Shown here: one piece after another, positions 1-10,359 of the stretch
Position numbering within the stretch: position 1 is the first letter of the stretch
Layout: each line of letters starts with the position of its first letter
From: CAZJQD01 sp964548165 [NCBI: uncultured bacterium]
GTDB taxonomy: Bacteria > UBA8481
Length of the DNA stretch: 22,538 nucleotides
Assembly (NCBI GenBank): GCA_964548165.1
Contig: CAZJQD010000053.1
Coordinates: forward strand, 1 to 22,538
Reading direction: 5' to 3'
Notes under the pieces: generated by a model
Databases searched by the model: none
Told to the model about the DNA's origin: nothing
The model's input: only the letters and a program-made list of their open reading frames with translations
Program-made: the position numbers and the translations under genes

Positions 1-828
1 AGAGGTCGTTCAGGTCGGAGGTGGCGAAGCGCCCGCCGTCCAGGGGCACCAGCGGGCGCAGCTCGGGCGGGATGACCGGAATGACGTCGAGAATCATCCA
101 CTCGGGCTTGTTGCCGGACTTGCGGAACGCGTCGACGACTGCGAGCTCGCGCCGGAGGAGCCGGAGGTCCTGCTTCGAGCACTCCGAGAACTTCCCGGTC
201 TGGAGATCCAACTGCTCCTCGATCTCGCGGGCCCGCTTCTCGAGGTCGATCTCGTTGAGGAGCTTGAGGACGGCCTCGGCGCCCATCTCGGCCTCGATGC
301 TGTTCGGGCCATACTTCTGCATGACATCCGAGTGCTGTTCCTCGGTCAGGAGCTGCTTGACCTTGAGCCCCGGGACCTTCTTGGGATCCATGACGACGTA
401 GCTCTGGAAATAGAGCACGCGGTCGAGGTCCTTCTGGGACATGTTCAGGAGCACGCCCATCTTCGTGGGGATGCACTTGAAATACCAGATGTGCGAAACC
501 GGCGCGACGAGCTCGATGTGGCCCATGCGCTCGCGGCGCACCTTCGAGTGCGTGACCTCGACCTGGCACCGATCGCAGATAACGCCCCGGTACCGGATCG
601 ACTTGAACTTGCCGCAATAGCACTCCCAGTCCTTCGTGGACCCGAAGATCTTCTCGCAGAAGAGCCCCTCGAGCTCGGGCTTCAGGGTGCGGTAATTGAT
701 CGTCTCCGGCTTCTTGACCTCGCCGTGGGACCAGTCCTTGATGCGATCGGGAGAGGCCATCCGGATCGTGATCGCGGCAAATTCGTTGATGTTGAGCGCG
801 CCTCCGCGCAATTCAGTCAGCGGAAACA

Positions 829-829
<1 letters not shown>
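1..829 (-). CDS. rpoC: RNA polymerase subunit beta' (N-terminal part, truncated by window edge)
   Basis: Largest subunit of RNA polymerase; with beta it forms the active-site cleft. Only about the first 276 residues are present, because the reading frame runs off the left edge. The N-terminal zinc site is visible: Cys70, Cys72, Cys85 and Cys88, in the sequence CYCGKF...ICDRC, which matches the positions in E. coli beta'. The catalytic NADFDGD motif lies outside the window. The ATG at 829-827 overlaps the rpoB stop by one base (TGATG), so translation is probably coupled to rpoB. The protein begins [10 protein letters not shown] and reaches the conserved region [17 protein letters not shown] by residue 20. 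Identity is certain; only the C-terminal end is unknown. Confidence 0.97.
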
Positions 830-4401
<3,572 letters not shown>

Positions 4402-4430
4402 ACCTGACTCCTCCTGTCGAAGTTACTGCG

Positions 4431-4454
4431 GGCACGACGCACGAGGCGCGTGCC
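4431..4454 (-). other. Bulged hairpin in rplL-rpoB spacer (downstream of a pair)
   Basis: An inverted repeat, ggcacg/cgtgcc with an inner cgc/gcg, forms a 9-bp stem with one bulged A (4437) and a 5-nt loop (4441-4445). No T-run follows on the minus strand, so it is not a canonical intrinsic terminator. In other bacteria the rplL-rpoB spacer holds a partial attenuator and RNase III processing hairpins; a similar role here is inference. Confidence 0.45.
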
Positions 4455-4466
4455 TTGACCATCGAC

Positions 4467-4496
4467 GGCCGCGCACCGCCAATTGCGGGCGCGGCC
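4467..4496 (-). other. Bulged hairpin in rplL-rpoB spacer (upstream of the pair)
   Basis: The arms ggccgcgc (4467-4474) and gcgcggcc (4489-4496) pair, and the inner ccgc/gcgg extends the stem to 12 bp with a single bulged A (4475) and a 5-nt loop (4480-4484). It begins 22 nt after the rplL stop. It is very GC-rich and lacks a following T-tract, so attenuation or RNA processing is likelier than simple termination. Confidence 0.5.
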
Positions 4497-4517
4497 GGTT
4501 CGACGGCGGTTCCGGGC

Positions 4518-4892
4518 TTACTTGACTTCGACGGTCGCGCCGGCTTCGGTCAGCTTCTTCTTGAGTTCCTCGGCTTCGGCCTTCGCGACGCCTTCCTTGA
4601 CGGCCTTGCCGCCCTGGTCGACGAGGTCCTTGGCCTCCTTGAGGCCCAGGCCCGTGATCTCGCGCACGACCTTGATGACGTTGATCTTCTGCGCGCCGCC
4701 GGAGACGAGGATGACGTCAAACGCGTCCTTCGCCTCGGCCGCAGGAGCTCCTGCCGCGCCGCCGCCCGCCGCCGCAACGGCCACGGGGGCCGCCGCCGAG
4801 ACGCCGAGCTCTTCCTCGAGCTGCTTCACGAGCGAAGCCGCATCAGCCAGGGACAGCTTCTTGATCGCTTCCTTGAGTTCCACCAGTTCCAT
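4518..4892 (-). CDS. rplL: 50S ribosomal protein L7/L12
   Basis: Ribosomal stalk protein that recruits translational GTPases (EF-Tu, EF-G, IF2). It has 124 residues, the usual length. The N-terminal dimerisation helices (about residues 1-30) are followed by a flexible Ala/Gly/Pro-rich hinge (about 33-52) and the globular C-terminal domain with the conserved segment [19 protein letters not shown]. The ATG at 4892 has a strong Shine-Dalgarno sequence (AAGGAGGAG), as expected for a protein made in several copies per ribosome. It lies 59 nt downstream of rplJ, its binding partner on the ribosome, and upstream of rpoB. Confidence 0.97.
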   Translation of the reverse strand: MELVELKEAIKKLSLADAASLVKQLEEELGVSAAAPVAVAAAGGGAAGAPAAEAKDAFDVILVSGGAQKINVIKVVREITGLGLKEAKDLVDQGGKAVKEGVAKAEAEELKKKLTEAGATVEVK

Positions 4893-4951
4893 TTTTCCGC
4901 TCCTCCTTCTGAAATCCGTATTCCGTCGTTAGTTGTTGATGATTACCGTAC

Positions 4952-5497
4952 CTAGGACTGCTTTTCCGATGACGCCTTCACGAGCCGTGCCATCCGCGCG
5001 CCCGGCTCCTGGATAAGCCTTAGCAACTGCACGGCCGGGGCCTGCAGGAGCGCGAGGAGCTTGCCGAGCACCTCTTCGCGGCTCGGCAACGCCGCCAGGG
5101 TCTCGATCTCCTTGGCCGTCACGGGCTTGCCATTGACGACGCCGCCCTTGAGAACGAGCTTGTCGGCCTTCTTCAGGACATCCATCTCCTTGAGGAAGGC
5201 CGCGATGACCTTGGGCGCCGAGACCTCGTCGGGGGAAAAGGCGACCGCGGTCGGCCCCTTGAGGTAGTCGGCCGTGCCGCTCACGCCGCTCTCTTCGAGC
5301 GCGCGGCGAACGAGCGTGTTCTTCAACACGCGCAGCTTCACCGACTTGTCCCTGAGCGACCGGCGAAGCTTGAAGAGCTCCTCGACGGTCAACCCGTTGT
5401 TCTGCGTGAAGACGAGGATGCCGCCCGCGCCCGCAATGGCCGCGTAGTCATCCTTGATGCTCTGAACGGTCTCGATCTTTTCCGGTTTGACTGCCAT
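4952..5497 (-). CDS. rplJ: 50S ribosomal protein L10
   Basis: Base of the ribosomal stalk; binds 23S rRNA and carries L7/L12 dimers on its C-terminal helix. It has 181 residues. The N-terminal domain contains the conserved RRSLRDKSVKLRVLKNTLVRRAL region. The C-terminal part (LGKLLALLQAPAVQLLRLI) is the L7/L12-binding helix region. The start lies only 2 nt after the rplA stop, with a GGGAGAT ribosome-binding site inside the end of rplA. There is therefore no room between rplA and rplJ for an L10-binding leader of the E. coli kind. Any such control would have to act elsewhere. Confidence 0.97.
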   Translation of the reverse strand: MAVKPEKIETVQSIKDDYAAIAGAGGILVFTQNNGLTVEELFKLRRSLRDKSVKLRVLKNTLVRRALEESGVSGTADYLKGPTAVAFSPDEVSAPKVIAAFLKEMDVLKKADKLVLKGGVVNGKPVTAKEIETLAALPSREEVLGKLLALLQAPAVQLLRLIQEPGARMARLVKASSEKQS

Positions 5498-5499
5498 GG

Positions 5500-6222
5500 T
5501 TATCTCCCGAGCTCCTTGAGGGCCGCGGTCTCAACCCGCACTCCCGGCCCCATCGTCGAGGACACGGTCACGCCGTTCATGTAGGTCCCCTTCGCGGCAC
5601 TGGGCTTGGCCCGTAGCACGGCCGCGAGTACCGTCCGCGCGTTTTCCGCGAGCTTGTCGGCGGCGAACGACGCCTTGCCGATCGGGACATGCACGTTGCC
5701 GGCCTTGTCGTTGCGATACTCCACCTTGCCCGCCTTGAACTCGCGGATGGCCTTGGTGAGGTCGAACGTCACGGTGCCGGACTTGGGGTTGGGCATGAGC
5801 CCGCGGGGCCCGAGCACCTTGCCGAGCTTGCCGACGTCCTTCATGAGATCGGGCGTGGAGATGGCGAGGTCGAAATCGCACCAGCCGGCAGCGACCTTCT
5901 CGACGAGATCCGCGGCGCCGACGACATCGGCGCCCGCCGCCTCGGCTTCCTTCTGCTTGTCGCCCTGGGCGAAGACGACGATGCGGACCTTCTTGCCGCT
6001 GCCATGAGGCAGGAGCACGGTGCCGCGGACGTTCTGGTCGGACTGCGTGGCGTCGATGCCGAGGCGGATGGAGAGGTCGATCGTCTCGTCGAACTTGGCG
6101 GTCGCCTGGGACTTCACGAGCCCGACGGCCTGGTCGAGGGGCAACGTGCGGCGCTCGGTCTTCGGGAGGTCTCCCTGCACGACCTCGGCCGCCTTCTTGA
6201 AGCGCTTGCTGGCGGGGCTCAT
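5500..6222 (-). CDS. rplA: 50S ribosomal protein L1
   Basis: Forms the mobile L1 stalk at the ribosomal E site and binds 23S rRNA. In many bacteria it also represses the rplK-rplA mRNA. I choose the ATG at 6222, which overlaps the rplK stop as ATGA and gives 240 residues starting [10 protein letters not shown]. The open frame extends to 6306, but the extra 28 residues are His/Gly/Arg-rich translation of the rplK end. Family hallmarks are visible: the [14 protein letters not shown] segment near the N-terminus, [19 protein letters not shown] in the middle, and [16 protein letters not shown] near the C-terminus. Coupled translation with rplK is very likely. Confidence 0.97.
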   Translation of the reverse strand: MSPASKRFKKAAEVVQGDLPKTERRTLPLDQAVGLVKSQATAKFDETIDLSIRLGIDATQSDQNVRGTVLLPHGSGKKVRIVVFAQGDKQKEAEAAGADVVGAADLVEKVAAGWCDFDLAISTPDLMKDVGKLGKVLGPRGLMPNPKSGTVTFDLTKAIREFKAGKVEYRNDKAGNVHVPIGKASFAADKLAENARTVLAAVLRAKPSAAKGTYMNGVTVSSTMGPGVRVETAALKELGR

Positions 6223-6641
6223 GCCGTCACCTCGATGCCCATCGAACGGGCCGTGCCCTCGATGATGCGCATGGCCGCCTCCACGGAGTTGGCGTTGAGG
6301 TCGCACATCTTCTGCTTGGCGATCTCTTCGACCTGTTTCTTCGTGATCCGGGCCACCTTCGTCTTGTGCGGCTCCGCGGCGCCCTTCTCGACCTTGGCCA
6401 TCTTCTTCAGGAGAATGGCGGCGGGGGGCGTCTTGAGGATGAAGTCGAACGAGCGATCGGCGTAGACGGTGATGACGACCGGGATGATCGTGTCGCCTTC
6501 CTTCTGCGTCCGCGCATTGAACTCCTTGCAGAACCCCATGATGTTCACGCCGTGCTGGCCGAGCGCGGGGCCGACAGGCGGCGCCGGGTTGGCCTTGCCG
6601 GCGGGGATCTGCAGCTTGATCAGCGCCTGTACTTTTTTCAT
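6219..6641 (-). CDS. rplK: 50S ribosomal protein L11
   Basis: Binds the GTPase-associated centre of 23S rRNA and is required for stringent-factor activation. It has 140 residues, the normal length. The N-terminal domain carries the [20 protein letters not shown] signature. The C-terminal rRNA-binding domain ends with [17 protein letters not shown]. The ATG at 6641 is preceded by a GAGGA ribosome-binding site 7 nt away. It follows nusG after a 47-nt spacer and overlaps rplA by 4 nt (ATGA). Confidence 0.97.
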   Translation of the reverse strand: MKKVQALIKLQIPAGKANPAPPVGPALGQHGVNIMGFCKEFNARTQKEGDTIIPVVITVYADRSFDFILKTPPAAILLKKMAKVEKGAAEPHKTKVARITKKQVEEIAKQKMCDLNANSVEAAMRIIEGTARSMGIEVTA

Positions 6642-6688
6642 GACCGAATCCTCTTCATCTCGTCCTCTATTCTTTCCTCTTCAGGCGC

Positions 6689-7381
6689 CTACAGCTTGGC
6701 GACCTGGAGGAAGTCAAGTTCAACCGGCGTCGACCGACCGAAGATGGTGACCATAACCTTCACCTTCCCACGGTCGGGATTGGCCTCCTCGACAACTCCG
6801 ACGAAGTCCCGGAACGGGCCCTCGGTGATTCTCACTGCTTCTCCTACTTCGAGCTCCAGCTTGGGCTTGACCTTCGGCTTCTCGACTTCGCCGCCGATCA
6901 TGCCCATCTGGCGGAGGATGTACTGCACCTCGTCCTCCGGGAGCGGCATGGGGCGGCCGTCCGCGCCGACGAAGTTCGTCACCCCGGGAGTCTCCCGGAT
7001 GGCAAACCACGCCTCTTCGTTGTGCTCTTCCATCTCGACGAGCAAGTAGCCGGGGAAGAACTTGCGGCGGGAGATCTTGCGCTTGCCGTCCCTCATCTCG
7101 GCGACCTCTTCGGTCGGGATCAGGATGCGAAAGACCTTGTCCGCGACGCCCAGGGTCTTGATGCGCTTCTCCAGGTTGGCCTGGACCTTGTTCTCGAACC
7201 CGGACTGCGTATGCACCACGTACCAGCGCTTGTGCACGCCCGCAGCCGCCAAGGCCGACTGATCGACGCTTTCCGAGCCGCTCTCAGAGCCGGCGACCGC
7301 GACCATAGAGCCGCCAGTCGTTTCCTCCGTCTCGTTCGCTCCCGTCTCTTCCGTCACAGCGTCCATCGCTCCTTGGCTCAT
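6689..7381 (-). CDS. nusG: Transcription termination/antitermination factor NusG, with acidic N-terminal extension
   Basis: Elongation factor that binds the RNA polymerase clamp through its NGN domain and recruits Rho or the ribosome through its KOW domain. I choose the ATG at 7381, which overlaps the secE stop as ATGA and gives 230 residues; the open frame reaches 7399. The NGN domain begins at about residue 51 (KRWYVVHTQSGFENKV) and includes FFPGYLLVEM and the ETPGVTNFVG segment. The KOW domain (VRITEGPFRDFVGVVEE) is near the C-terminus. Residues 1-50 are an unusual Glu/Thr/Ser/Gly/Ala-rich stretch ahead of the usual NusG start. Internal ATGs at 7366 and 7306 lack a well-placed ribosome-binding site. 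Confidence 0.95.
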   Translation of the reverse strand: MSQGAMDAVTEETGANETEETTGGSMVAVAGSESGSESVDQSALAAAGVHKRWYVVHTQSGFENKVQANLEKRIKTLGVADKVFRILIPTEEVAEMRDGKRKISRRKFFPGYLLVEMEEHNEEAWFAIRETPGVTNFVGADGRPMPLPEDEVQYILRQMGMIGGEVEKPKVKPKLELEVGEAVRITEGPFRDFVGVVEEANPDRGKVKVMVTIFGRSTPVELDFLQVAKL

Positions 7382-7593
7382 CGGATCCCGAGGACCCACG
7401 ACATCACGTATCCAACCAGCAGGTCCACGGCGCCCAGGTAGACGCCGACGATCCCCACCGTCACCACGACGACCCAGGTCGAACCCTGGACTTCCTCGCG
7501 GCTAGGCCAGGAAACCTTGCCCTCCTGCGGCTTGACCTCGCCCCAGACTTCAGCGAGATACCGCCGGAACTTGTTCCACAGCTCCATGTTCAT
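7378..7593 (-). CDS. secE: Preprotein translocase subunit SecE
   Basis: Small essential subunit that clamps SecY in the SecYEG translocon of the inner membrane. It has 71 residues: an amphipathic N-terminal helix, the family motif KVSWPSREEV (residues 26-35) and one transmembrane segment (about 39-68). This is the short, single-span form found in most bacteria, not the three-span E. coli form. It sits between tRNA-Trp and nusG, a widely conserved arrangement, and overlaps nusG by 4 nt. The ATG at 7593 is followed by a second in-frame ATG two codons later, so the exact start could shift by 6 nt. Confidence 0.95.
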   Translation of the reverse strand: MNMELWNKFRRYLAEVWGEVKPQEGKVSWPSREEVQGSTWVVVVTVGIVGVYLGAVDLLVGYVMSWVLGIR

Positions 7594-7630
7594 CCTCTCG
7601 TGTCCGCTGCCATCGCCCGGAAGCGATCTG

Positions 7631-7703
7631 CAGGGCGGACAGGAATCGAACCTGCAACCCCCGGTTTTGGAGACCGGTGCTCTGCCAGTTGAGCTACCGC
7701 CCT
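7631..7703 (-). tRNA. trnW: tRNA-Trp (anticodon CCA)
   Basis: A full cloverleaf can be folded on the minus strand. The acceptor stem pairs AGGGCGG with CCGCCCT and has discriminator G. The anticodon stem CCGGT/ACCGG closes loop CTCCAAA, giving anticodon CCA. The T arm carries GGTTCGATTCC. The length is 73 nt and the terminal CCA is not encoded. It sits between rpmG and secE, a common place for tRNA-Trp. Confidence 0.95.
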
Positions 7704-7708
7704 GGGAT

Positions 7709-7724
7709 GCCGGTTCGAACCGGC
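7709..7724. repeat. 16-bp perfect palindrome between rpmG and tRNA-Trp
   Basis: gccggttcgaaccggc is perfectly self-complementary and fills most of the 23-nt spacer between the rpmG stop and the 5' end of tRNA-Trp. It has no following T-run. In RNA it would form a short GC-rich hairpin that could help processing of the tRNA 5' leader; that role is inferred. Confidence 0.5.
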
Positions 7725-7726
7725 GC

Positions 7727-7876
7727 TTACTTGGTCTCCTTGTGCGGCGTGCGCGTTCGGCAGAAGCGGCAGTACTTCTTGAGCGTCAGGCGCTCCTGGT
7801 TCGGCCGCTTCGTCCGCTTCGTCGCGTAGTTCCTGCGCTTGCAGGTTTCGCACGCCAGGGTTATCACTTCCTGCAT
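7727..7876 (-). CDS. rpmG: 50S ribosomal protein L33
   Basis: Small 50S protein of 49 residues. The protein reads MQEVITLACETCKRRNYATK and continues with KRTKRPNQERLTLKKYCRFC. It has four cysteines in two CxxC pairs (Cys9/Cys12 and Cys36/Cys39), so it is the zinc-binding form. The ATG is at 7876 and the TAA ends at 7727. The order rpmG, tRNA-Trp, secE, nusG is widely conserved, which supports the call. It is probably the first gene of the leftward ribosomal protein/RNA polymerase unit, downstream of a candidate promoter at 7986-8015. Confidence 0.95.
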   Translation of the reverse strand: MQEVITLACETCKRRNYATKRTKRPNQERLTLKKYCRFCRTRTPHKETK

Positions 7877-7985
7877 GATTCGTTCTCCGTCCTACAGCCT
7901 GCCCTGCCCGCGCATCGGCGACGTACACACGTGTCTTGGACCATTCTCCGTGCGTACTACCCTTTGGTCGGGGAGCGAAGCGACA

Positions 7986-8015
7986 AATTTATCCACAGGA
8001 CCCCCCTCAGGTCAA
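7986..8015 (-). promoter_or_regulatory. Candidate promoter upstream of rpmG-secE-nusG
   Basis: On the minus strand a -35-like TTGACC (8010-8015, 5 of 6 consensus bases) lies 18 nt from a -10-like TAAATT (7986-7991, 4 of 6, keeping the important second A and final T). A second TTGACA (8032-8037) lies just upstream without a partner -10. The -10 overlaps a DnaA-box sequence at 7989-7997. It is the best promoter-like sequence I see in the 294-nt gap before rpmG. The call rests on pattern matching only. Confidence 0.35.
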
Positions 8016-8075
8016 GGAGATTTTCAAGGCTTGTCAACCCCCCGGTACCCCCTTTTATTCCACAGGTTATACACA
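7989..8075 (+). promoter_or_regulatory. DnaA-box-like cluster
   Basis: Two 9-mers match the DnaA-box consensus TTWTNCACA on the plus strand: TTATCCACA (7989-7997) and TTATACACA (8067-8075). A third, TTATTCCACA (8055-8064), looks like a box with one extra T. All three are followed by GG. They lie in the only sizeable gap between rpmG and tRNA-Thr. The cluster may be a DnaA-binding regulatory or titration site. It is less likely to be oriC, because genes on both sides point the same way and no AT-rich unwinding region or dnaA gene is present. Confidence 0.45.
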
Positions 8076-8170
8076 GGATTTTGCTTGGCCTCGCCCGGGG
8101 AACCGGCGAAGTTCTCTGGCGCGCCGCGGCAGGGGATGGAGAAGGCCTAAGGAGAAGGAGGGACGCATTC

Positions 8171-8243
8171 AGCCCACGAGCGGATTTGAACCGCTGACCT
8201 GCTCCTTACCATGGAGCTGCTCTGCCAACTGAGCTACGTGGGC
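8171..8243 (-). tRNA. trnT: tRNA-Thr (anticodon GGT)
   Basis: A full cloverleaf folds on the minus strand. The acceptor pairs GCCCACG with CGTGGGC and has discriminator T. The D arm is GCTCAGTTGGCAGAGC. The anticodon stem GCTCC/GGAGC closes loop ATGGTAA, giving anticodon GGT. The T arm carries GGTTCAAATCC. The length is 73 nt and CCA is not encoded. It starts 21 nt after the STAS gene stop, so it is probably transcribed with that gene. In many bacteria this tRNA precedes tuf, but no tuf gene is present here. Confidence 0.95.
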
Positions 8244-8264
8244 GCGAATTGCGTTACCTGCGGT

Positions 8265-8567
8265 CTACTCCTCCATCGGGAAGAACCGCTTCATCCGCGT
8301 GATCGTCAGGATCTCCGCGACAATGGGCGTAGGGCGACGAAGGCGGATCTCGCGCCCGACCGACTTGGCGCGCTTGTACGCCGCTATCAACCCGCCCAGG
8401 CCCGAGGAATCCGCGAAGGGAACACCGCTGAGGTCGACGACGACGACCGCGGCCTCGACAAGGCCCTCGGCCAGGGCCTGCTCCACGTCCGTTGACGCCG
8501 CGACATCGAGATCGCCCTTGAGATGGATCACGCAGGTCGTGCCCTGCATTTCGCGAACAATCTCCAT
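8265..8567 (-). CDS. STAS-domain anti-sigma factor antagonist
   Basis: A 100-residue single-domain protein of the SpoIIAA/RsbV class. Such proteins bind an anti-sigma kinase when dephosphorylated and so free a sigma factor. The conserved motif DSSGLG is at residues 53-58; by alignment with SpoIIAA the phosphorylated serine would be Ser55. The preceding VVVDLSGVPFAD strand-turn is typical. The ATG at 8567 has a GAGGAGG ribosome-binding site 4 nt upstream. The gene lies 124 nt downstream of a PP2C phosphatase that could dephosphorylate it. No anti-sigma kinase (RsbW/SpoIIAB type) is seen in the window. It could instead act on another partner, as some STAS proteins do. Confidence 0.9.
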   Translation of the reverse strand: MEIVREMQGTTCVIHLKGDLDVAASTDVEQALAEGLVEAAVVVVDLSGVPFADSSGLGGLIAAYKRAKSVGREIRLRRPTPIVAEILTITRMKRFFPMEE

Positions 8568-8619
8568 GCGCCCTCCTCGAATTCCCGGACCGCCGCGCCA
8601 CGCGGGCGGACAGCCGCCG

Positions 8620-8649
8620 ACTCTATGCCTCTATCGGCGAAACTGTAAA
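8620..8649 (-). promoter_or_regulatory. Candidate promoter for the STAS gene
   Basis: On the minus strand TTTACA (8644-8649, 5 of 6 to TTGACA) is followed after 18 nt by TAGAGT (8620-8625, 4 of 6 to TATAAT), about 50 nt upstream of the start codon. It lies in the 124-nt gap between the phosphatase and STAS genes. Weak evidence; pattern match only. Confidence 0.3.
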
Positions 8650-8691
8650 GCGAATTAGACCCCGGGGCGGGGACCCTGCACGCGACGCGGC

Positions 8692-10359
8692 CTACTTTTG
8701 GAACCGGATGGCGACCGCGGTCCAGTCGTCCAGGGGCTCGCTCTGGTCGCCGAAAGCCACCGTCGCATTCCAGAGGCGGTCGAGGAGCTTGGCCGGGTCA
8801 TCACTGGCCCCCGCCTGGAGGAGCTTGAGGAAGCCGGCGTGGCCAAGAAGGTGGCCGCTCGCGTTCTTCGTTTCCGGGAGCCCGTCCGTGTAGAACGTCA
8901 GGCAACTTCCTGGTTCGAAAGCATAGACCGCGTCGGGATACTCCGACTCCGCGAAGACGCCCAGGGGCAATCCGTCCGCCTCCATGAGCGTGATCGCGCC
9001 GTCCGCGCTCATGAGCGCCGGTGCGTGGTGGCCCGCATTGGCCAGCGCGCACTCCCGGCGGGCCATGTCGATGACCATGTAGTTGGCCGTGACGAAGCGG
9101 TTGTCGGCAATCTCCCCGGCCAGCCGCGCGTTCACCCGCGCCAGGACCTCGCCGGGAGGGCGTTTTTCCTCGGCCAGGACGCGCAAATAGGATCGCGTCA
9201 CGGCCATGAGCAGGGCGGCGGGGAGTCCCTTGCCGCTCACGTCGGCGATCACCACGCCCAGCCGATCGGGACCGAGCGGAAAGATGTCGTAGAAGTCGCC
9301 GCCGAGCGTGCGGGAGGGCTTCCAGAGCGCGGCCATCCTCAGGCCGCCGACATCGGGGAGGGTCCGCGGCATCAGGCTCTGCTGGATGGTCCTGGCCGCC
9401 CTCAGTTCCTGCCGCGTGCGCTCCTGCTCCAGCCGCTCCCTCTGGCGTTCCTCGCCCGTGATGGCGGCGGCGGCCAGCCGGGCGACGGTCGAGAGCATCG
9501 CGACGAGGGGATCCTCGGCCAGGTGAGTCTCGGGGACGTTGATGAGGATCAGGGCGCCGCGCGTTCGCCCTTCGTGAAGGAGAGGAAACGTGGCCAGCGT
9601 CTCCATCGTCGCCGAGGCGCCGCCGTCCGCGAGCAAGCGTCCAAGCTCGGTCGAGCCATACACCGCCTCGCCCTGGGCCGAGACGGCCCGTTCCACGACG
9701 TTCTCTCCCCCCGCGAATCGCATCCCGAGGAGCAGGTCCATCTGCATGCCGATCGCGGCCAGCGACCCCTCGCGGTCGTAGTGCACGAGCGCGCCGATCT
9801 GGGCCGACGAGGATCGAATCGCCAGGTCGAGAATGCGGTTGAGCGTCCGCTCCGGCTCGCCGACGCGCGCGAAGATGCGCCCGACCTCCGCAATTTCCTT
9901 GAGACGATCGGAGGAATCATCGAGCCGCCGCTGGAGGCGGTTCAGGAGGAACGTTGCGGCAAATGCCTCCTCGGCACCGACCAGCAGATCGTCGAACCCC
10001 TGGCGAAAGGCATTGGAGAAGAGCACGTAGCCGCCCAGGGTCTTCTCCCCGACCTGGACCAGTCGCAATTCGGTCGAGAGCGGGCAGACGTCGGACGGCG
10101 CGAAGACCGTCTCCTCGTCGCAATCGATCTCGGCGAAGCCGGGTCCGCCGGTGAATCCCTCGGAGGCCCGAAGGGACTGCAGGAGGCGAGCGGCTTGTTC
10201 TTCGAGCCAGTCGCGGGAGACGGGGCGCACGACGAGAAGCCGGACCAGCGGATCTCCGGGGCCGCACCAGAGCGCGCCGTCAGCGGCCGCGCGGCGCACC
10301 AGTTCCAGGGCCACGCCGCGATCGTCGGCGGCCAGCGCCGCCGCCCAGAGTGTCTTCAG
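8692..10359 (-). CDS. GAF-domain PP2C-type (SpoIIE/RsbU-like) serine phosphatase
   Basis: Metal-dependent phosphatase of the family that activates anti-sigma antagonists by removing phosphate from serine. With the start used here it has 555 residues. An N-terminal region of unknown fold (about 1-150) is followed by a GAF-like sensory domain (about 165-300), a charged coiled coil (about 302-330, ending in IQQSLMPRTLP) and a PP2C domain (about 340-555). Metal-binding motifs are present: GGDFYD (Asp355, Asp358), DVSGKG (Asp373), FYTDG (Asp492) and DDWT (544-547). The start is uncertain. A CTG at 10359 would overlap the upstream HDOD stop as CTGA; the next conventional start is a GTG at 10314. 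A longer open frame to 10707 lies over the HDOD gene and is rejected. Its likely partner is the STAS protein downstream. Confidence 0.88.
   Translation of the reverse strand: MKTLWAAALAADDRGVALELVRRAAADGALWCGPGDPLVRLLVVRPVSRDWLEEQAARLLQSLRASEGFTGGPGFAEIDCDEETVFAPSDVCPLSTELRLVQVGEKTLGGYVLFSNAFRQGFDDLLVGAEEAFAATFLLNRLQRRLDDSSDRLKEIAEVGRIFARVGEPERTLNRILDLAIRSSSAQIGALVHYDREGSLAAIGMQMDLLLGMRFAGGENVVERAVSAQGEAVYGSTELGRLLADGGASATMETLATFPLLHEGRTRGALILINVPETHLAEDPLVAMLSTVARLAAAAITGEERQRERLEQERTRQELRAARTIQQSLMPRTLPDVGGLRMAALWKPSRTLGGDFYDIFPLGPDRLGVVIADVSGKGLPAALLMAVTRSYLRVLAEEKRPPGEVLARVNARLAGEIADNRFVTANYMVIDMARRECALANAGHHAPALMSADGAITLMEADGLPLGVFAESEYPDAVYAFEPGSCLTFYTDGLPETKNASGHLLGHAGFLKLLQAGASDDPAKLLDRLWNATVAFGDQSEPLDDWTAVAIRFQK

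Noticed and set aside
8001-8055. G-quadruplex from minus-strand G-runs
   Set aside because: There are three runs of five or six G on the minus strand, but a fourth well-spaced run is lacking, so a stable intramolecular quadruplex is not well supported.
7877-8170. Chromosomal origin (oriC) between rpmG and tRNA-Thr
   Set aside because: Only two exact DnaA boxes, no AT-rich unwinding region, no dnaA or dnaN nearby and no change in gene direction. Kept as a regulatory-site finding instead.
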